Below are positions 11,315-22,015 of a stretch of 64,000 nt of DNA, piece after piece. Below the pieces are notes generated by a model that did not search any database, was not told the DNA's origin, and worked only from the letters and a program-made list of their open reading frames with translations. Each line of letters opens with the position of its first letter. Position 1 is the first letter of the stretch. Source of the DNA: Plasmodiophora brassicae (Eukaryota > Endomyxa > Phytomyxea > Plasmodiophorida > Plasmodiophoridae). The position numbers and the translations under genes were made by a program. The stretch is taken from assembly GCA_039704465.1 (NCBI GenBank), contig JASFAU010000007.1:496001-560000 (forward strand), given 5' to 3'.

Positions 11315-11775
11315 TCAGGCCGTACGCTTAATGATGTGGACACCGCTGTCAGTGCTGACGACATCACTGATCTGCCCGACCTGCAACGCGAACGCAGCAT
11401 CCTCGAACGGCTTCTGCATCTGGCCGCGGCGGAACTCCCCCAGATCGCCTTGATTTTTCGCAGACCTACTCAGCGGCACTGAGAAGCATGTGAATCGAGC
11501 GCACGCTGAGCGCACCCGCAATCTGAGACTTTGCTGGCAATGCTGCCGAAATCTGCCACACCAGTGACAATATCGTTCCGCAGGCGCTCGATCTCCGCGA
11601 CCTGCTCCGCTATGTATCAGACCGCGGCACAGCGGTTCGCGAACGTCGACAGACGCACCGCTGCCTCCTTCGTCCGCTTGCGAATGTCTACGCCGTCCGG
11701 GTCCTTCCATGACCCGAGCCGGCGGCTCCCGGCGTGCTTGATGAGAATGTGGCTGGCCCGGACCTGCTGCTGCAT
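11315..11775 (-). CDS. Pin1-type parvulin peptidyl-prolyl isomerase
   Basis: Three exons: 11775-11659, 11604-11516 and 11465-11315, summing to 357 nt (118 residues). The protein begins [19 protein letters not shown], matching the first strand and the phosphate-binding basic loop of Pin1. It ends with the family block [20 protein letters not shown] and a HII motif, the second active-site His. Pin1 enzymes isomerise phospho-Ser/Thr-Pro bonds. The N-terminal WW domain of animal and yeast Pin1 is absent, as in plant Pin1. The acceptor of intron 1 could be one of two AGs three bases apart. The gene is convergent with tandem copy 2, with about 56 bases between stops. Confidence 0.82.
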
Positions 11776-12014
11776 GATCACGAAACGTGAACGGGACGCG
11801 GGCCGCCGACAGGAATGGCAAAACGCAGCGACCAACCCGGCTGGCGTTGGCCATCGATTTTTTGGAAGCGGGCCCCCGTATTCCCCCCGCCCGAGGAACT
11901 GCCGCGGGTTCCCCCAAATGGCGACGTGGACGCGGCCCCGTCCCAAGTGTGGCCGCCGTGTAGAGCGACGGCGGGGGGGCGATTTGGTCTTTTGTTGCCC
12001 TTCCTTGAAGCGGT

Positions 12015-14062
12015 ATGTTTGAGCAGATCCCGATACTGCATGAGGACATGGGGCCACGTGACGGGTCGGGCTGGCGCTCGTGCCTGACGAGCAAGAGGGC
12101 CGCTGCGATCGGTGTCGGTATTGTGTTCGTATCTGTCATCGTGCTGGCGGTGGTGCTCTCTGAAAGGACGCGCTCTGTTGACGCAACGGTGCCTGGCGAT
12201 CGTGCTTGTGGCGGGTACGGTCTCATATCGCGCTTGGCATGCCTCAGGTCTTTTTACCGCCGAGTCTCGTTCGAAAGCCGGAACTGATGGGCCTGCATTA
12301 CTGTAACATCGCTGCGGTGTGCCTTTGGCTTTGATCATTCTGACCACACTCAATAGGCGGCCTTGACCCCGCTAAACCTTCGACGTATCCTGGCATACCC
12401 CAGCTCCTGGATGATCAAAATTTCGAGCTGGTTCTCGTCCAGGCCTTCATTCGTCATGGGGACCGGTTCTTCGATACTGGAGAGTTCGACTACCTACCAG
12501 GTCGATGATTATGAACGTGTTCTAATTCTGTTGTTAGCAAATGTTGGCCGGGCCAGGAGAACATTTCCTATAGTTGCAGTCTGACTCACCTGTCCATGCC
12601 GGGGATAAATGAGTCGCTCGTCTCCATGCCTGTATGATCCCGGAAATGCCAGCGGGCATTGCGTCTGACCAATTTCCAGGCTCCAGGTCAAATTTACCGC
12701 GTCCAGTACATGAAGAACAGGTTTTGGCCTCTAGATCCAAGATGCCATGTTTTAGTTCGTAACCTTAGTCATCGTGCAGGAACGATTTTGAAGGGAACTG
12801 CCGCGTCGGGCAACTTACCCTCAAAGGGCACGACATGGAATTTACGCTCGGAACCATCTTCAAGTCAGCGTATGTCGGTCGTTTGCTCAATCCGGATCTC
12901 AATCTCGACGAGGTACGTCGACGAGCAGGACAGTTGGCGGATGTTAAATGTTTGCGGGCCTATCGTAGGTGTATTTCCGATCTGACGACGTCCCTCGGAC
13001 TGGTATGTTTGCAAGATGGCATCATGCCAAAGGATCAAACTCACCCAAAGCCTGTGGTAGTTCTGTCTGCAGAAAGCGTTATCTCCGGGATGTTCCCTGA
13101 GAACGGTCGTGCACCGGGTTCAACCCGGATTGTTCCGATATGGAGCATGGACTTCGATCGAGAAACGGAGATATCCAATGCTCATTGTTGCCCTGGTCTG
13201 TTGCAGCAGTTTCAGCAGGTCCGAACCCTATAATTGCCATGACCGATTGCACTTTATCCAACTGAGTTAACAGGCACAAGCTTCAGGTCCCTATCAAGAG
13301 CATTTACGAACAGTTTCGACGCCTCTTCGAGAGAAACTGTCTCGCGTGTTCGGCGTACCAGTTTCGCAGGTGAGCGACAACGCGTTTGACTGCCTGATGG
13401 TATCTCTGTGTCGAGGCGAGCTTGTTCCAGAGCTCGTTGACGCTGATTTAGTCAAGGAACTTGAGGCTGAGGTAGTCGCTGAGGGCGCTCTGGTGGTTGC
13501 TAATACCTGACCCGAAATGCCAAGGCGCGCTACAGGTTTTACTACCCCATTCAGTTCCCCGATCGCGTCAACGGCGGAAAACTGGCATTCGGGCCATTGC
13601 TCCGGGAGATACTGGCGCGAATGGAACGCACCGTTAAGGGTGTGTCGACCTCTGATCCGAAGTTCACGCTGTACAGTGGTCATGACACGGGGCCAATAAT
13701 GCTTCTGCTGAGTGCGTTCGGCGTGGACACGATTGACCCATATTGGGCTCCATAGTAAGCATTGTGTATTTACGTCCTACCGTTACTGACTTGGATGACA
13801 GTTCCTCGTACATATCCCTAGAACTGTACCGATCGAAATCAAGCATCGGACCGCAACACCTTGTGCGAATGGTTTACAACGGCAAGGCCTTGCCATTACC
13901 GCTGACCTCCCTGAATGGCAACGCAGTCAGCTACGACGATCTTGCCGCTATGGTGCAGCCCATGATTCCAAGGTGCCGCTGCGTCTGCTGGCGGTTGTCG
14001 CTACTTAATAACGCTTCCGGTTTAGTCACGACGAATGCCCTGACCCATACTTTCACACGTGA
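12015..14062 (+). CDS. Histidine acid phosphatase family, membrane-anchored, paralogue 1
   Basis: A multi-exon gene from the ATG at 12015 to a TGA at 14060-14062. A short cytosolic N-terminus is followed by one membrane span (about residues 29-48), so this is a type II or signal-anchored protein. The catalytic RHG motif is at about 12449-12463 (FIRHGDRFF), followed by CWPGQE, the FRSDDVPRT block, [11 protein letters not shown], and the proton-donor HD in LYSGHDTGP at about 13670-13695. The C-terminus has ISLELYRS and a conserved CPDPY end. These are histidine acid phosphatase landmarks. Start exons: 12015-12188, 12248-12302, 12357 onwards. The junction between 12465 and 12538 is unresolved; a canonical model drops the residues after RHGDR. 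The gene is probably functional but this point needs transcript data. Confidence 0.75.
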
Positions 14063-14980
14063 AACGGCTGTCCTGCGCTCCATTAATACACACGCGTTAA
14101 CCGGAATGTCTACCTATGTAATCAAAAGCCACGTAACGCTTCTCCGTTGAAAGTACGAGCAGGCTACCGTAAGGCCACCAGTGAGAACCGCTGCTGGACG
14201 CCTTCCAGGTACCCCGAAAGTTCCCGGTGAAGCCCCACACGGCATCTGCTCGGCTACCAAGCCCATAACCTGTTGGACGTGGTGGACGCCTTAGACTCTT
14301 TCCCATGATCTGCCTCGAAACGTTCTGAAGCCCTTTTCCGATGACGACGTCATGCTCCTTCTGTAGAATTCCAGGCCACGAGGACATTAGCAGCCGTCAT
14401 CAAAGGCTTCAGGACGTTTCAAGGCAGCGCGTGGGAAAGTCAACGCTAGCCGAAGCATCCAACTCATCCAAGAGCTGTTACGGCAAAGCCTTCAATGACA
14501 TCAGGAATGGGACGGGCACGGTGCGCTATGCTTACCTAGCCGCAGTCAGCGACGGCCGGTGTACCATAGGTACGTGGGTGCGTAGACGCGACGGGCAACG
14601 TTAACCGGATCGGTTTCACGCAGGGTGTACGCAGACTCAACCACAGCGCCTGACGGCCTGGTTTCCGACCCCGATCCGGACGGTGCTGATCGCTGGCGCT
14701 GCGGTGAATTGGTATTGCGGACACACAACTGTCCGGGAGACGGCCGTCGCTGTTGCCTGCCCCGACTTTACCTGCTGTTTGCGTCCCGTTCCGCACGTGG
14801 CGATGGTTGGTGGCCGTTCAATCTCCAAACAGTGCCGCGGATCGGGGTTTGTGTTGCCAGCGAGGGGCTATATCAGCCCTCTCCGTGCGCGGATTGCGCG
14901 GGTCGGTGCGGACGACTATACGGCGTTTCTCCGGTCCAGACGGCTCACCGCCAGTTTGCAGTTGCCCTTGACGGCAGTCG
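14063..14980. other. Gap upstream of the histidine kinase
   Basis: About 920 bases with several open frames on both strands but no recognised domain. The segment nearest the kinase (about 14650-14980) has weak coding character. It could hold short upstream exons of the kinase, because an acceptor-like GGCAG lies 4 bases before the kinase ATG. I found no transmembrane segment or RNA gene here. Confidence 0.3.
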
Positions 14981-17199
14981 ATGGCGTACTGCGCCAAGTT
15001 CTCGAAGATTAGCTCCTACTTGACACCGACGCAGCGGGCTCAGTTCCATGCGTCCAGCGACCCTGTCGAGCGCGACGGCCTCATCGAAACCGGCAAGCTG
15101 AAGCGCTACTCGTCGGCGTGCTTGGCCATCGGGCAGATCTTCGAAGCGTCGTCCAACGCCATGGTCATCGTCGACAAATTCGGCGACATCGTGCTCGTCA
15201 ACGATAAAGCTGAGGACATGTTCCAGTACCAGCGAGCGGAGCTGATCGGGAAGAACGTCGGCACGCTGATCCCTAATCGCTACGCCGATTCGCACTGTAA
15301 ACGCGTCGTCGAGTTTATGACGAACCCTTGCTGCCGGCCGATGGGCGTCGGACGTGACCTGTACGGCGTCAGGAAGGATGGTTACGAGATCCCGCTGGAG
15401 ATCAGCCTGAGCCCGATGAAGATCGCCGACAATGCCTTCACGGCGGCCATCATCGCGGACATCACTGAGCGGAAGCGCGCCGAACGAATGTTCCGGATCG
15501 CCGTCGAGGCGTCGCCGACGGCCATGATCATGGTGGACGGCAAGATGCGGATAGTCCTGGTCAATTCGAAGACGGAGGCGCTGTTCCGGTTCACACGGAC
15601 GGAGATGATCGGTGAGCACCTGAACATGGTCATCCCGGAACGATACCGGAAGCATCACGCCCAGCACATGGCCATGTTCATGCGGGATCCGGCCACCAGG
15701 CCCATGGGCAAGGGCGAGCGAACCCTGTACGGCCTGAAGAAGGACGGCACCGAGTTCGCCATCGCCATCGGTCTGAACGTCATCAACGGGAGCAGCGAGG
15801 GCGAGATGCTGATCCTGGCGTCCATCACAGACATCACCGACAAGCTCGAGATGGCCAGTCTGATCAAGTCCAGCCAGATCGCACTGGAGTCGTCGCGTCT
15901 CAAGTCGGTGTTCCTGGCCAACATGAGCCACGAGATCCGAACGCCCATGAACGGTATCAGTAAGTATGCACTTATTTGGACATCGCACCGGCAACGAAAC
16001 TGACTGTCGTAGTCTCGACTATGAATCTGTTGGCGACGACCAACCTGTGTCACGAGCAACGTCTGTACCTGAAGATGATGATGGACTCGTCTCGTATGCT
16101 GATGGGCATCCTGAACAACGTCCTCGATTTCTCCAAGATCGAAGCGGGCAAGGCCGAAATCGAGTTCGTCGAGTTCGACCTGTGCGACCTGGTCTGCAAG
16201 CATCGTTCCCTGTTCGACTGTCGCGCCACCGACTGCGACATCTCGTTCAACGTGGTCTGCCCGAAGACCCCCGTTGTCGTCGTCTCCGACGAGGTCAAAG
16301 TTCGTCAGGCCCTGCTGAACATCTGCGATAACGCGTTCAAGTTCACCGGGGACGGTGGTGACATCACGATCAAGCTCGAGGTCATCGATCCCGTTGATGG
16401 CGTTAGAGCCGTGCTGCCACCATCGGTAGCCCAGCCAGAGTTATCGTCGTCGTCCAGCACGGTCACGGTTCGCCTAACCGTGTCCGACACCGGCATCGGC
16501 ATGCCCAAGAACGCCATGGACGAACTGTTCACGAACTTCTACCAGGCCGACCAGAGCACCACGCGTCGGTATGGCGGCACGGGCCTAGGGCTTGCCATCT
16601 GTCGTAAGCTGGTCGATATGCTGGGTGGGACGATCTCTGCCGCATCCGAGGAAGGCCGAGGGTCGACGTTCGTCGTCACGTTCGCGTTCCTGCGCGCCAG
16701 CGAAGGCGTCGGCGGGTCCAGTGTCCAACGGGAGGCGTCCGCCGGGTTGGAATGTGGACATGCGGGCGGTGGCGAACAGGTTCCGCAAGCGGAGCGCAAT
16801 GCGCCGAATGGTACACCGGCGCCGCCGTTGCGCATGCTTGTGGTCGAGGACAACGACATCAACCGGATGATCCTTCAGCGTATCTTGCAGAAGCTGGGTC
16901 ACAGCGTCGAGATCGCAACAGACGGGGCTCAGGCTGTGGAGAAGCTGAAAGGCGCGGACCCGTTTGACATGGTGTTCATGGACTGCCAGATGCCCATCAT
17001 GGACGGGTACGAAGCGACCAAGGTCATCCGGACCCAGATCCCGCACCGTCAGGCGCTGCCCATCATCGCGCTGACGGCCAGCGCCATCAAGGGCGACCGG
17101 GAACGCTGCATCCGGGTCGGCATGAACGAGTACTTGACGAAACCGATCTGCATCGACAAGCTCAAACAGATGATCAGCGAGTTCGTCCTGACTGTTTAG
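14981..17199 (+). CDS. Hybrid sensor histidine kinase (PAS-PAS-HisKA-HATPase-REC)
   Basis: Two exons, 14981-15959 and 16013-17199, around a GTAAGT intron; together 721 residues. Two PAS domains (about residues 45-165 and 170-285) with PAC-like tails lead to a HisKA dimerisation helix whose H-box MSHEIRTPMNGI is split by the intron. The ATPase domain shows the N-box (ICDNAFKFTG), G1 (DTGIGMP), F-box and G2 (GGTGLGLAI). A receiver domain follows with VVEDN, the phospho-acceptor Asp in MDCQMPIMDG, ALTASA and YLTKP. All catalytic residues are present. No membrane span is visible, so the sensor is probably cytosolic unless 5' exons are missing. An Hpt protein and output regulator must lie elsewhere. 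It sits between two acid phosphatase paralogues. Confidence 0.92.
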
Positions 17200-17528
17200 G
17201 TCGCCCATCAATATAACATGCATAATTGCCTATTGTCCAATCCGACGGCGTGCGTTGAGTCGACGACAGACGGTCCGCAATCGACGGGGCACACAACGCG
17301 AACTGCTGACGATGTGCCTGCGCCTGTGTCGCGGCGTTGACTGCGCGGTGGCCTGTCTCCCGCACGGTCGTCTGCAGATTCGAGCGCAAAGCGCCCCTGG
17401 AGGGCAAAATGGGGTTCGCCAGTCGCTGCCACGTCGTCACAGGTGACGCGGCGCTGCAATTTGGCAGAGCGGGTCGCGTGTCGCTCCACCCGGCGCGTGA
17501 TCGTCGCCCCCGCCCGACGCGATTGCCG
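17200..17528. other. Intergenic gap before acid phosphatase 2
   Basis: About 330 bases between the kinase stop and the ATG of acid phosphatase 2. An open frame runs into the next gene from about 17337, but the first convincing start is the ATG at 17529. Nothing else is recognised. Confidence 0.35.
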
Positions 17529-19610
17529 ATGATCGATGATGATGACGACCGGGCCTGGTCGCCGATCCTGTTGCAGCGATCCCGACGACGGGGCGCGTAC
17601 TGGAACGATGCCGCCAGGCGACGGCACGTGGTCGCGATCCTGGCCGGGGTGACGCTGGTCACGCTGCTGCTCCTCGTCCGACCGACCCGGGTAGGATCGC
17701 CCGGCGGCGACGATGAGGCCGAAATGGTACGGGCATACGACAGGTGGGCATTGCCTCGGCTGACTGACCGAGCACTGCAGGCGGATCAGCGGCCGCCCAG
17801 GTTCGTCACGTTGCCCGAGCTGAAATCGTTGCCGTACTGTACGTAGCGTTGCTCGCCGCCTGTCAGTGGTGCAGACTGGAACCCCCCTGGATCAGGTGGC
17901 CTGGATCCCCTAAATGAGGCGACGTTGCCCAAGATCCCCGCACCGAATCGTCCCGATCTGGAAATCGTCCAGGTCCAGGCGTTCATTCGGCACGGGGCGC
18001 GGTTCTTCAATCAGCGAACGTAGGACGCCAAATTGCCCTGACTGAACCGGCTGGTCATTGCCGTGGGCAGGCAATGCTGGCCCGGGCAGGACACGATATC
18101 GTATCGTTGCGAATTGACACATATGTCGATTCCGGGGACGAACATGACGGATGCTTCCATTCCGGTACGACGAGCGCGACCGTGCTGCCGGCGTCTCGTG
18201 TTTGACACTGGGTTTTAAGCCGCCGAATCGCATCTTCAGGAAGCGTTTCATGAAGAATCGGTACGGGCTGGGCGCTGGTACGGGACTCGTGTGAACTGAC
18301 AGATCGTTTGCCGTCAGAAACGACTACAAGGGCAATTGCCGCATAGGCCAGCTGACCGTGCATGGGTACCACCAGGAGGAAGTTCTAGGTGGTCTTTTCC
18401 GGGAACGATATGTCGGCACGCTGATCAGCCCGGTTCTGAACAATTCCGAGGTGCGCCGGAGCACATGCTGACCTTGGTGCGTTCTTCTCGTGTCCTCAGT
18501 GATTCGCAGGTGCATTTTCGCAGCGATGACGTCCCGCGAACAGGTCTGCGGCTGTCCCCCTCTTCAGTGTTTCCTCCGATTTGACACGCCAGTTCTAGTG
18601 TTATCAGCGGAAAGTTTCTTCACCGGGCTGTTTCCGCCCGAAGGGCCCGATTCCCCTCCACCGACCCAGATCGTCAACCTGTGGACAATGGATGTGGACA
18701 GGGAGACTGAAGTTGTCAACGCGCACGAATGCCCAGGCGTGGCCAAACAATACAAGAAGGTACGTAGGTCCATATGTGATCTGCTGTTTCTGGGCTACAA
18801 TACCAACATGTTTGCTTAGGCGCAGCACACAACGACATTCGTCGAACACGAGAAGACGTTTACGGCACCGCTACGTAGGAGGCTGTCTGAGATCATGAGG
18901 ATTCCTACGAATGAGTTGGACGGGAAGAACAAGTTCGACTGCCTGTTTATTTCACTGTGCCGAGGCGATCCGGTTCCAGAAGGTGTCGATCGCGACCTCG
19001 TCACCGACGTCGAATTCGACGTCAGTTAACGGGACGCGTTCGCAGTCCTCGATTTGATGCTGACTTGTGTTGGCAGAATCGGTTCCGTGTCTACAGCATG
19101 ATCCAGTACCCAGACCGAGTCAGCGGTAGTCGCTTGGTGATTGGGCCACTGCTGCGCGAGATCCATGGCCACCTGCAGCAAGCGGTTCTTGGGCGGTCGC
19201 TTCCCAAGTTCTCTCTGTACAGCGGCCATGACACGGGCCCGATCATGCTTCTCTTGAGCGCCTTTGGTGTCGATGACCAGTTCCCATGGGCGCCTTTGTA
19301 AGACGACCGCATCCGTGGTCGGCAGTCGTTGACGTCCGCTCCGTTCCGACAGTGCCTCGTACATATCCCTGGAACTGTACCGACGTGTTGATAGTGTTGG
19401 AAGGCCGCCTGAAGCCCACTTTATACGGATCATATACAATGGCCACGTGCTGCGGCTCCCGATGGCGGACGCCAACGAGTTCATCCCATTCCCGCAGTTC
19501 ATGGCGTTCCTAGCCACGATGATCCCAAGGTTGGCCCTGCGCATCGACCCTTGCTGTCTTCTGACGCCAGCCCGTTTAGCCCCGAGGAGTGCCCCGATAT
19601 CTACCAATAG
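17529..19610 (+). CDS. Histidine acid phosphatase family, membrane-anchored, paralogue 2
   Basis: Eleven exons: 17529-17838, 17875-18019, 18071-18164, 18220-18260, 18303-18450, 18510-18543, 18593-18759, 18820-19020, 19077-19297, 19353-19529 and 19571-19610. They sum to 1578 nt and 525 residues with no internal stop. An Asp-rich N-terminus precedes a single hydrophobic anchor (about residues 38-54, VVAILAGVTLVTLLLLV). The RHG motif reads FIRHGARFF, the middle has [15 protein letters not shown] and LSAESFFTGLFP, and the catalytic HD is in LYSGHDTGP. It ends with EECPDIYQ. Exon order and phases parallel paralogue 1. The Pro that usually follows RHGxRx is Phe in both copies, so substrate preference may differ from classical phytase-like members. 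Confidence 0.85.
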
Positions 19611-19929
19611 CACGACTAGCTCTTTAACGCGCGCGGTTCAGACGATGCCGCACCTGCCCGTCGCTTATATACAGCCTTCATTCAACGATGCATTGCGTCT
19701 ACGTGCACGTGCGACACTGCGTGCAGCCGGATCTCCGGATGAACGTTCGTAGCGCGCGTACCGGTGCCTACATGAAGCTATGCAGGGCAGCCATGTGAGG
19801 GAAGGCTGCAATCGGTGCAGTCACTGAGTCGGGTCCATTCGGACGGTGCCGGGCTGGGCGGCATTGTGGCCGCGGCAACAAACAACCCTGGCGGTCGTCG
19901 TGGGTCGTGGGTCGCACAGCTCGCAACCG

Positions 19930-20785
19930 ATGCCGACGAACGGCGGCGAAGGCGGCGACGTCACCAAACCCGAGAAACAATTCAAGTGCACGCTCTGCAG
20001 TAAACGATTCTACTGGGCCGGCTCCCTGACGCGACACAACCGCATCCACACGGGCGAGAAACCATTCACCTGCTTAGTCTGTCATAAACGGTGAAGGCCC
20101 ACCCGCGAACAGTGCGACCTGGCAGCGCCCTAACCACATGGGATGTTCCAGGTTCACCCAGAGCGGGACGCTGAACAGGCACATTCGAACGCACTCAGAG
20201 AAGGACCCGTTTCTGTGCAAGCATTGCCCACGTCGGTTCCCGTCCTATGCAGTCCTCAGCATGCATCTCGCAGAGCATCGCAAGAACAACACGGCCCAGG
20301 TCCTGTACCATGGGCCGCACGACCTGCCGGATGGGGAATCGCCTCCAGTAGTCGTGATCCCCGAGAAGAAAGCGATGGGCGTGGTCGCAGTGTTCCCTGA
20401 CGAGCCCATTGAGGATATGGTCGTCAACATGACGGTGATGAACGATGCCGACCTGAGGTTCTGTGGGCACCTCGATGCGGTCTTGCCGACGGCAAAGAGC
20501 GGTGGTGGGGAACACGCCCCGCTAAGCTTCGCTTTCGACTCACAGCTGGCGTCGAAGCTGGAAGAGGTCGTCAACCTGGACTTGGACGACATGAGCGCAG
20601 CGGTGCAGCCGGTGGTACCATCGGCAGCGGAACACTCGAAGATGATGATGCTGGCGTCGGCGTCCAGGTCCATGGGCGCCTATACAGGGCCGGCCGTCGA
20701 AGAAAACACGCATGACCCCATGCTGGCCATCATAGCCAACGTTGCGTTTGAGACGACCGCCGAGGACTACACGGCACACGTCTAG
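19930..20785 (+). CDS. C2H2 zinc-finger protein
   Basis: Two exons, 19930-20090 and 20152-20785, giving 264 residues. Three consecutive C2H2 fingers lie at the N-terminus. The first ([21 protein letters not shown]) and second are joined by the classical TGEKPF linker, and the intron interrupts the second finger after its CHKR. The third is [21 protein letters not shown]. The remaining 160 residues are acidic and Ser/Ala/Met-rich with no known domain, perhaps an activation or interaction region. It is probably a sequence-specific DNA-binding regulator; the target is unknown. I use the ATG at 19930 because upstream in-frame codons offer only a GTG. Confidence 0.8.
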
Positions 20786-20926
20786 TCCAGCAGGCGTCAA
20801 CAATACAGGGCATGTGATCGCACTATCAAACATGCAGTGATGGCCACTGCGATCCCGTTGATGCCCCGAGTCACCATCAGCACAGAACGCGGGGAGCGGC
20901 GAAGAGTACGTGTGTGCATTGAAGAT

Positions 20927-21832
20927 TCACAGAACAGTGGCCAGGGTCCTCCACACCTGTACGGATTGCAGGTACAGGTCGTGGTCCAAGGGGACTCCAG
21001 AACCGCCCTCCCTCAGCGGCAGGGCGTTGCGCATCATTGTAATCGGGGCCATCGGAATCTCCTCGTCGACCATCTGTGCCTTGATCGATATAATGCCCCA
21101 TTCGCTGCTGTCCGGAATCGTGTTCCCCTCGCCCGTTGCTGAACGCCGCGCCAGATCAGAGACGACGAGCGCATGACGGTATAGTCAACATGGCAAACCA
21201 GCGTTCTCCTTCATGATCTGCTCTCGGCTGTACAGAATGACGTCCAGGTACTTCGCTACGGGCGGCTGCACAGCATCTCTGCAGGCGAACGTCAGTAGTG
21301 CTCCGCCAACGACATCGTCCGATGCGATTGTACTTCGGGAACCACCGCTGCAGGACAGGTAACTCTTTGGGCGTTCGCGCGACATAGTCGGACCTGTCAA
21401 TGCGCCCCCGTCAGCATGACGTGCACGTCGCCCGGACAGGCCCTACCGAAGTAGGTGCCTGTTGTCGGCGGTGATCGGGATCGCATAGGCGGTCGCCGGC
21501 GTGAAATTGTCCACGAACACGTGCTTACAGAACGGCGCGTACCCGGGCTTCAATGGCGGCTGTGCACAGAGGCGGGGTCAGATTGGATATGCCCTTGCGT
21601 TTCGCTGGTTGGCCGTACGTCATCCGGGTTCGATTGCATGCGCCTCTCCACAATCTGTACCATTCGGTCAGCGATGGGGCGGGCGGGGCGGGGGGCCCAT
21701 GCAAGCAGGTACGCCGACCTCATTGACGCGCCTGGTGAATTCGTCCGGATCGAAATCGATGACGCCGACACTCTGCTGCGCGGCGTCCCGGGCGAACTGG
21801 CGCAGAGCGAACCGCTCCATCGAGATGAGCAT
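20927..21832 (-). CDS. DUF3228-family protein, six exons
   Basis: Six exons on the minus strand: 21832-21719, 21654-21619, 21547-21447, 21393-21334, 21278-21199 and 21138-20927. They sum to 603 nt, exactly 200 residues. The joined protein contains blocks I associate with DUF3228: PFCKHVFVDNF, ARTPKELPVLQRWFP, VAKYLDVILYSREQI, SSEWGIISIKAQ and a C-terminal MAPITMMRNALPLREGG. The family is widespread in plants, algae and protists and has no established biochemical role. Assignment rests on remembered family pattern and should be confirmed by a profile search. No frame longer than about 90 residues exists here, so the gene is easily missed. A short upstream exon cannot be excluded. Confidence 0.65.
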
Positions 21833-22015
21833 CGTGCGCGGGGCGCACTCCTCGCTAAATGGCGCGCGCCCGGCTAGCTTCACCCTTCGTTGTCATCGGG
21901 TGCGAACTTCATCTGCGCCCATGGGCACCCAGCTGGCCGGGCGTCGATATGTATCAGAGTTCGCACCCGATGCGACATGTCGAACCGTAGGGCACAGGCA
22001 CATGTTGCCACGGTT

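Noticed and set aside
11315..12226. 303-codon minus-strand frame covering the parvulin region
   Set aside because: Only its last 50 residues overlap the parvulin C-terminal exon in frame; the rest is intron and out-of-frame exon sequence.
14945..15994. Long minus-strand frame opposite the histidine kinase
   Set aside because: Mirror of strongly biased kinase codons; the plus strand has all two-component motifs in order.
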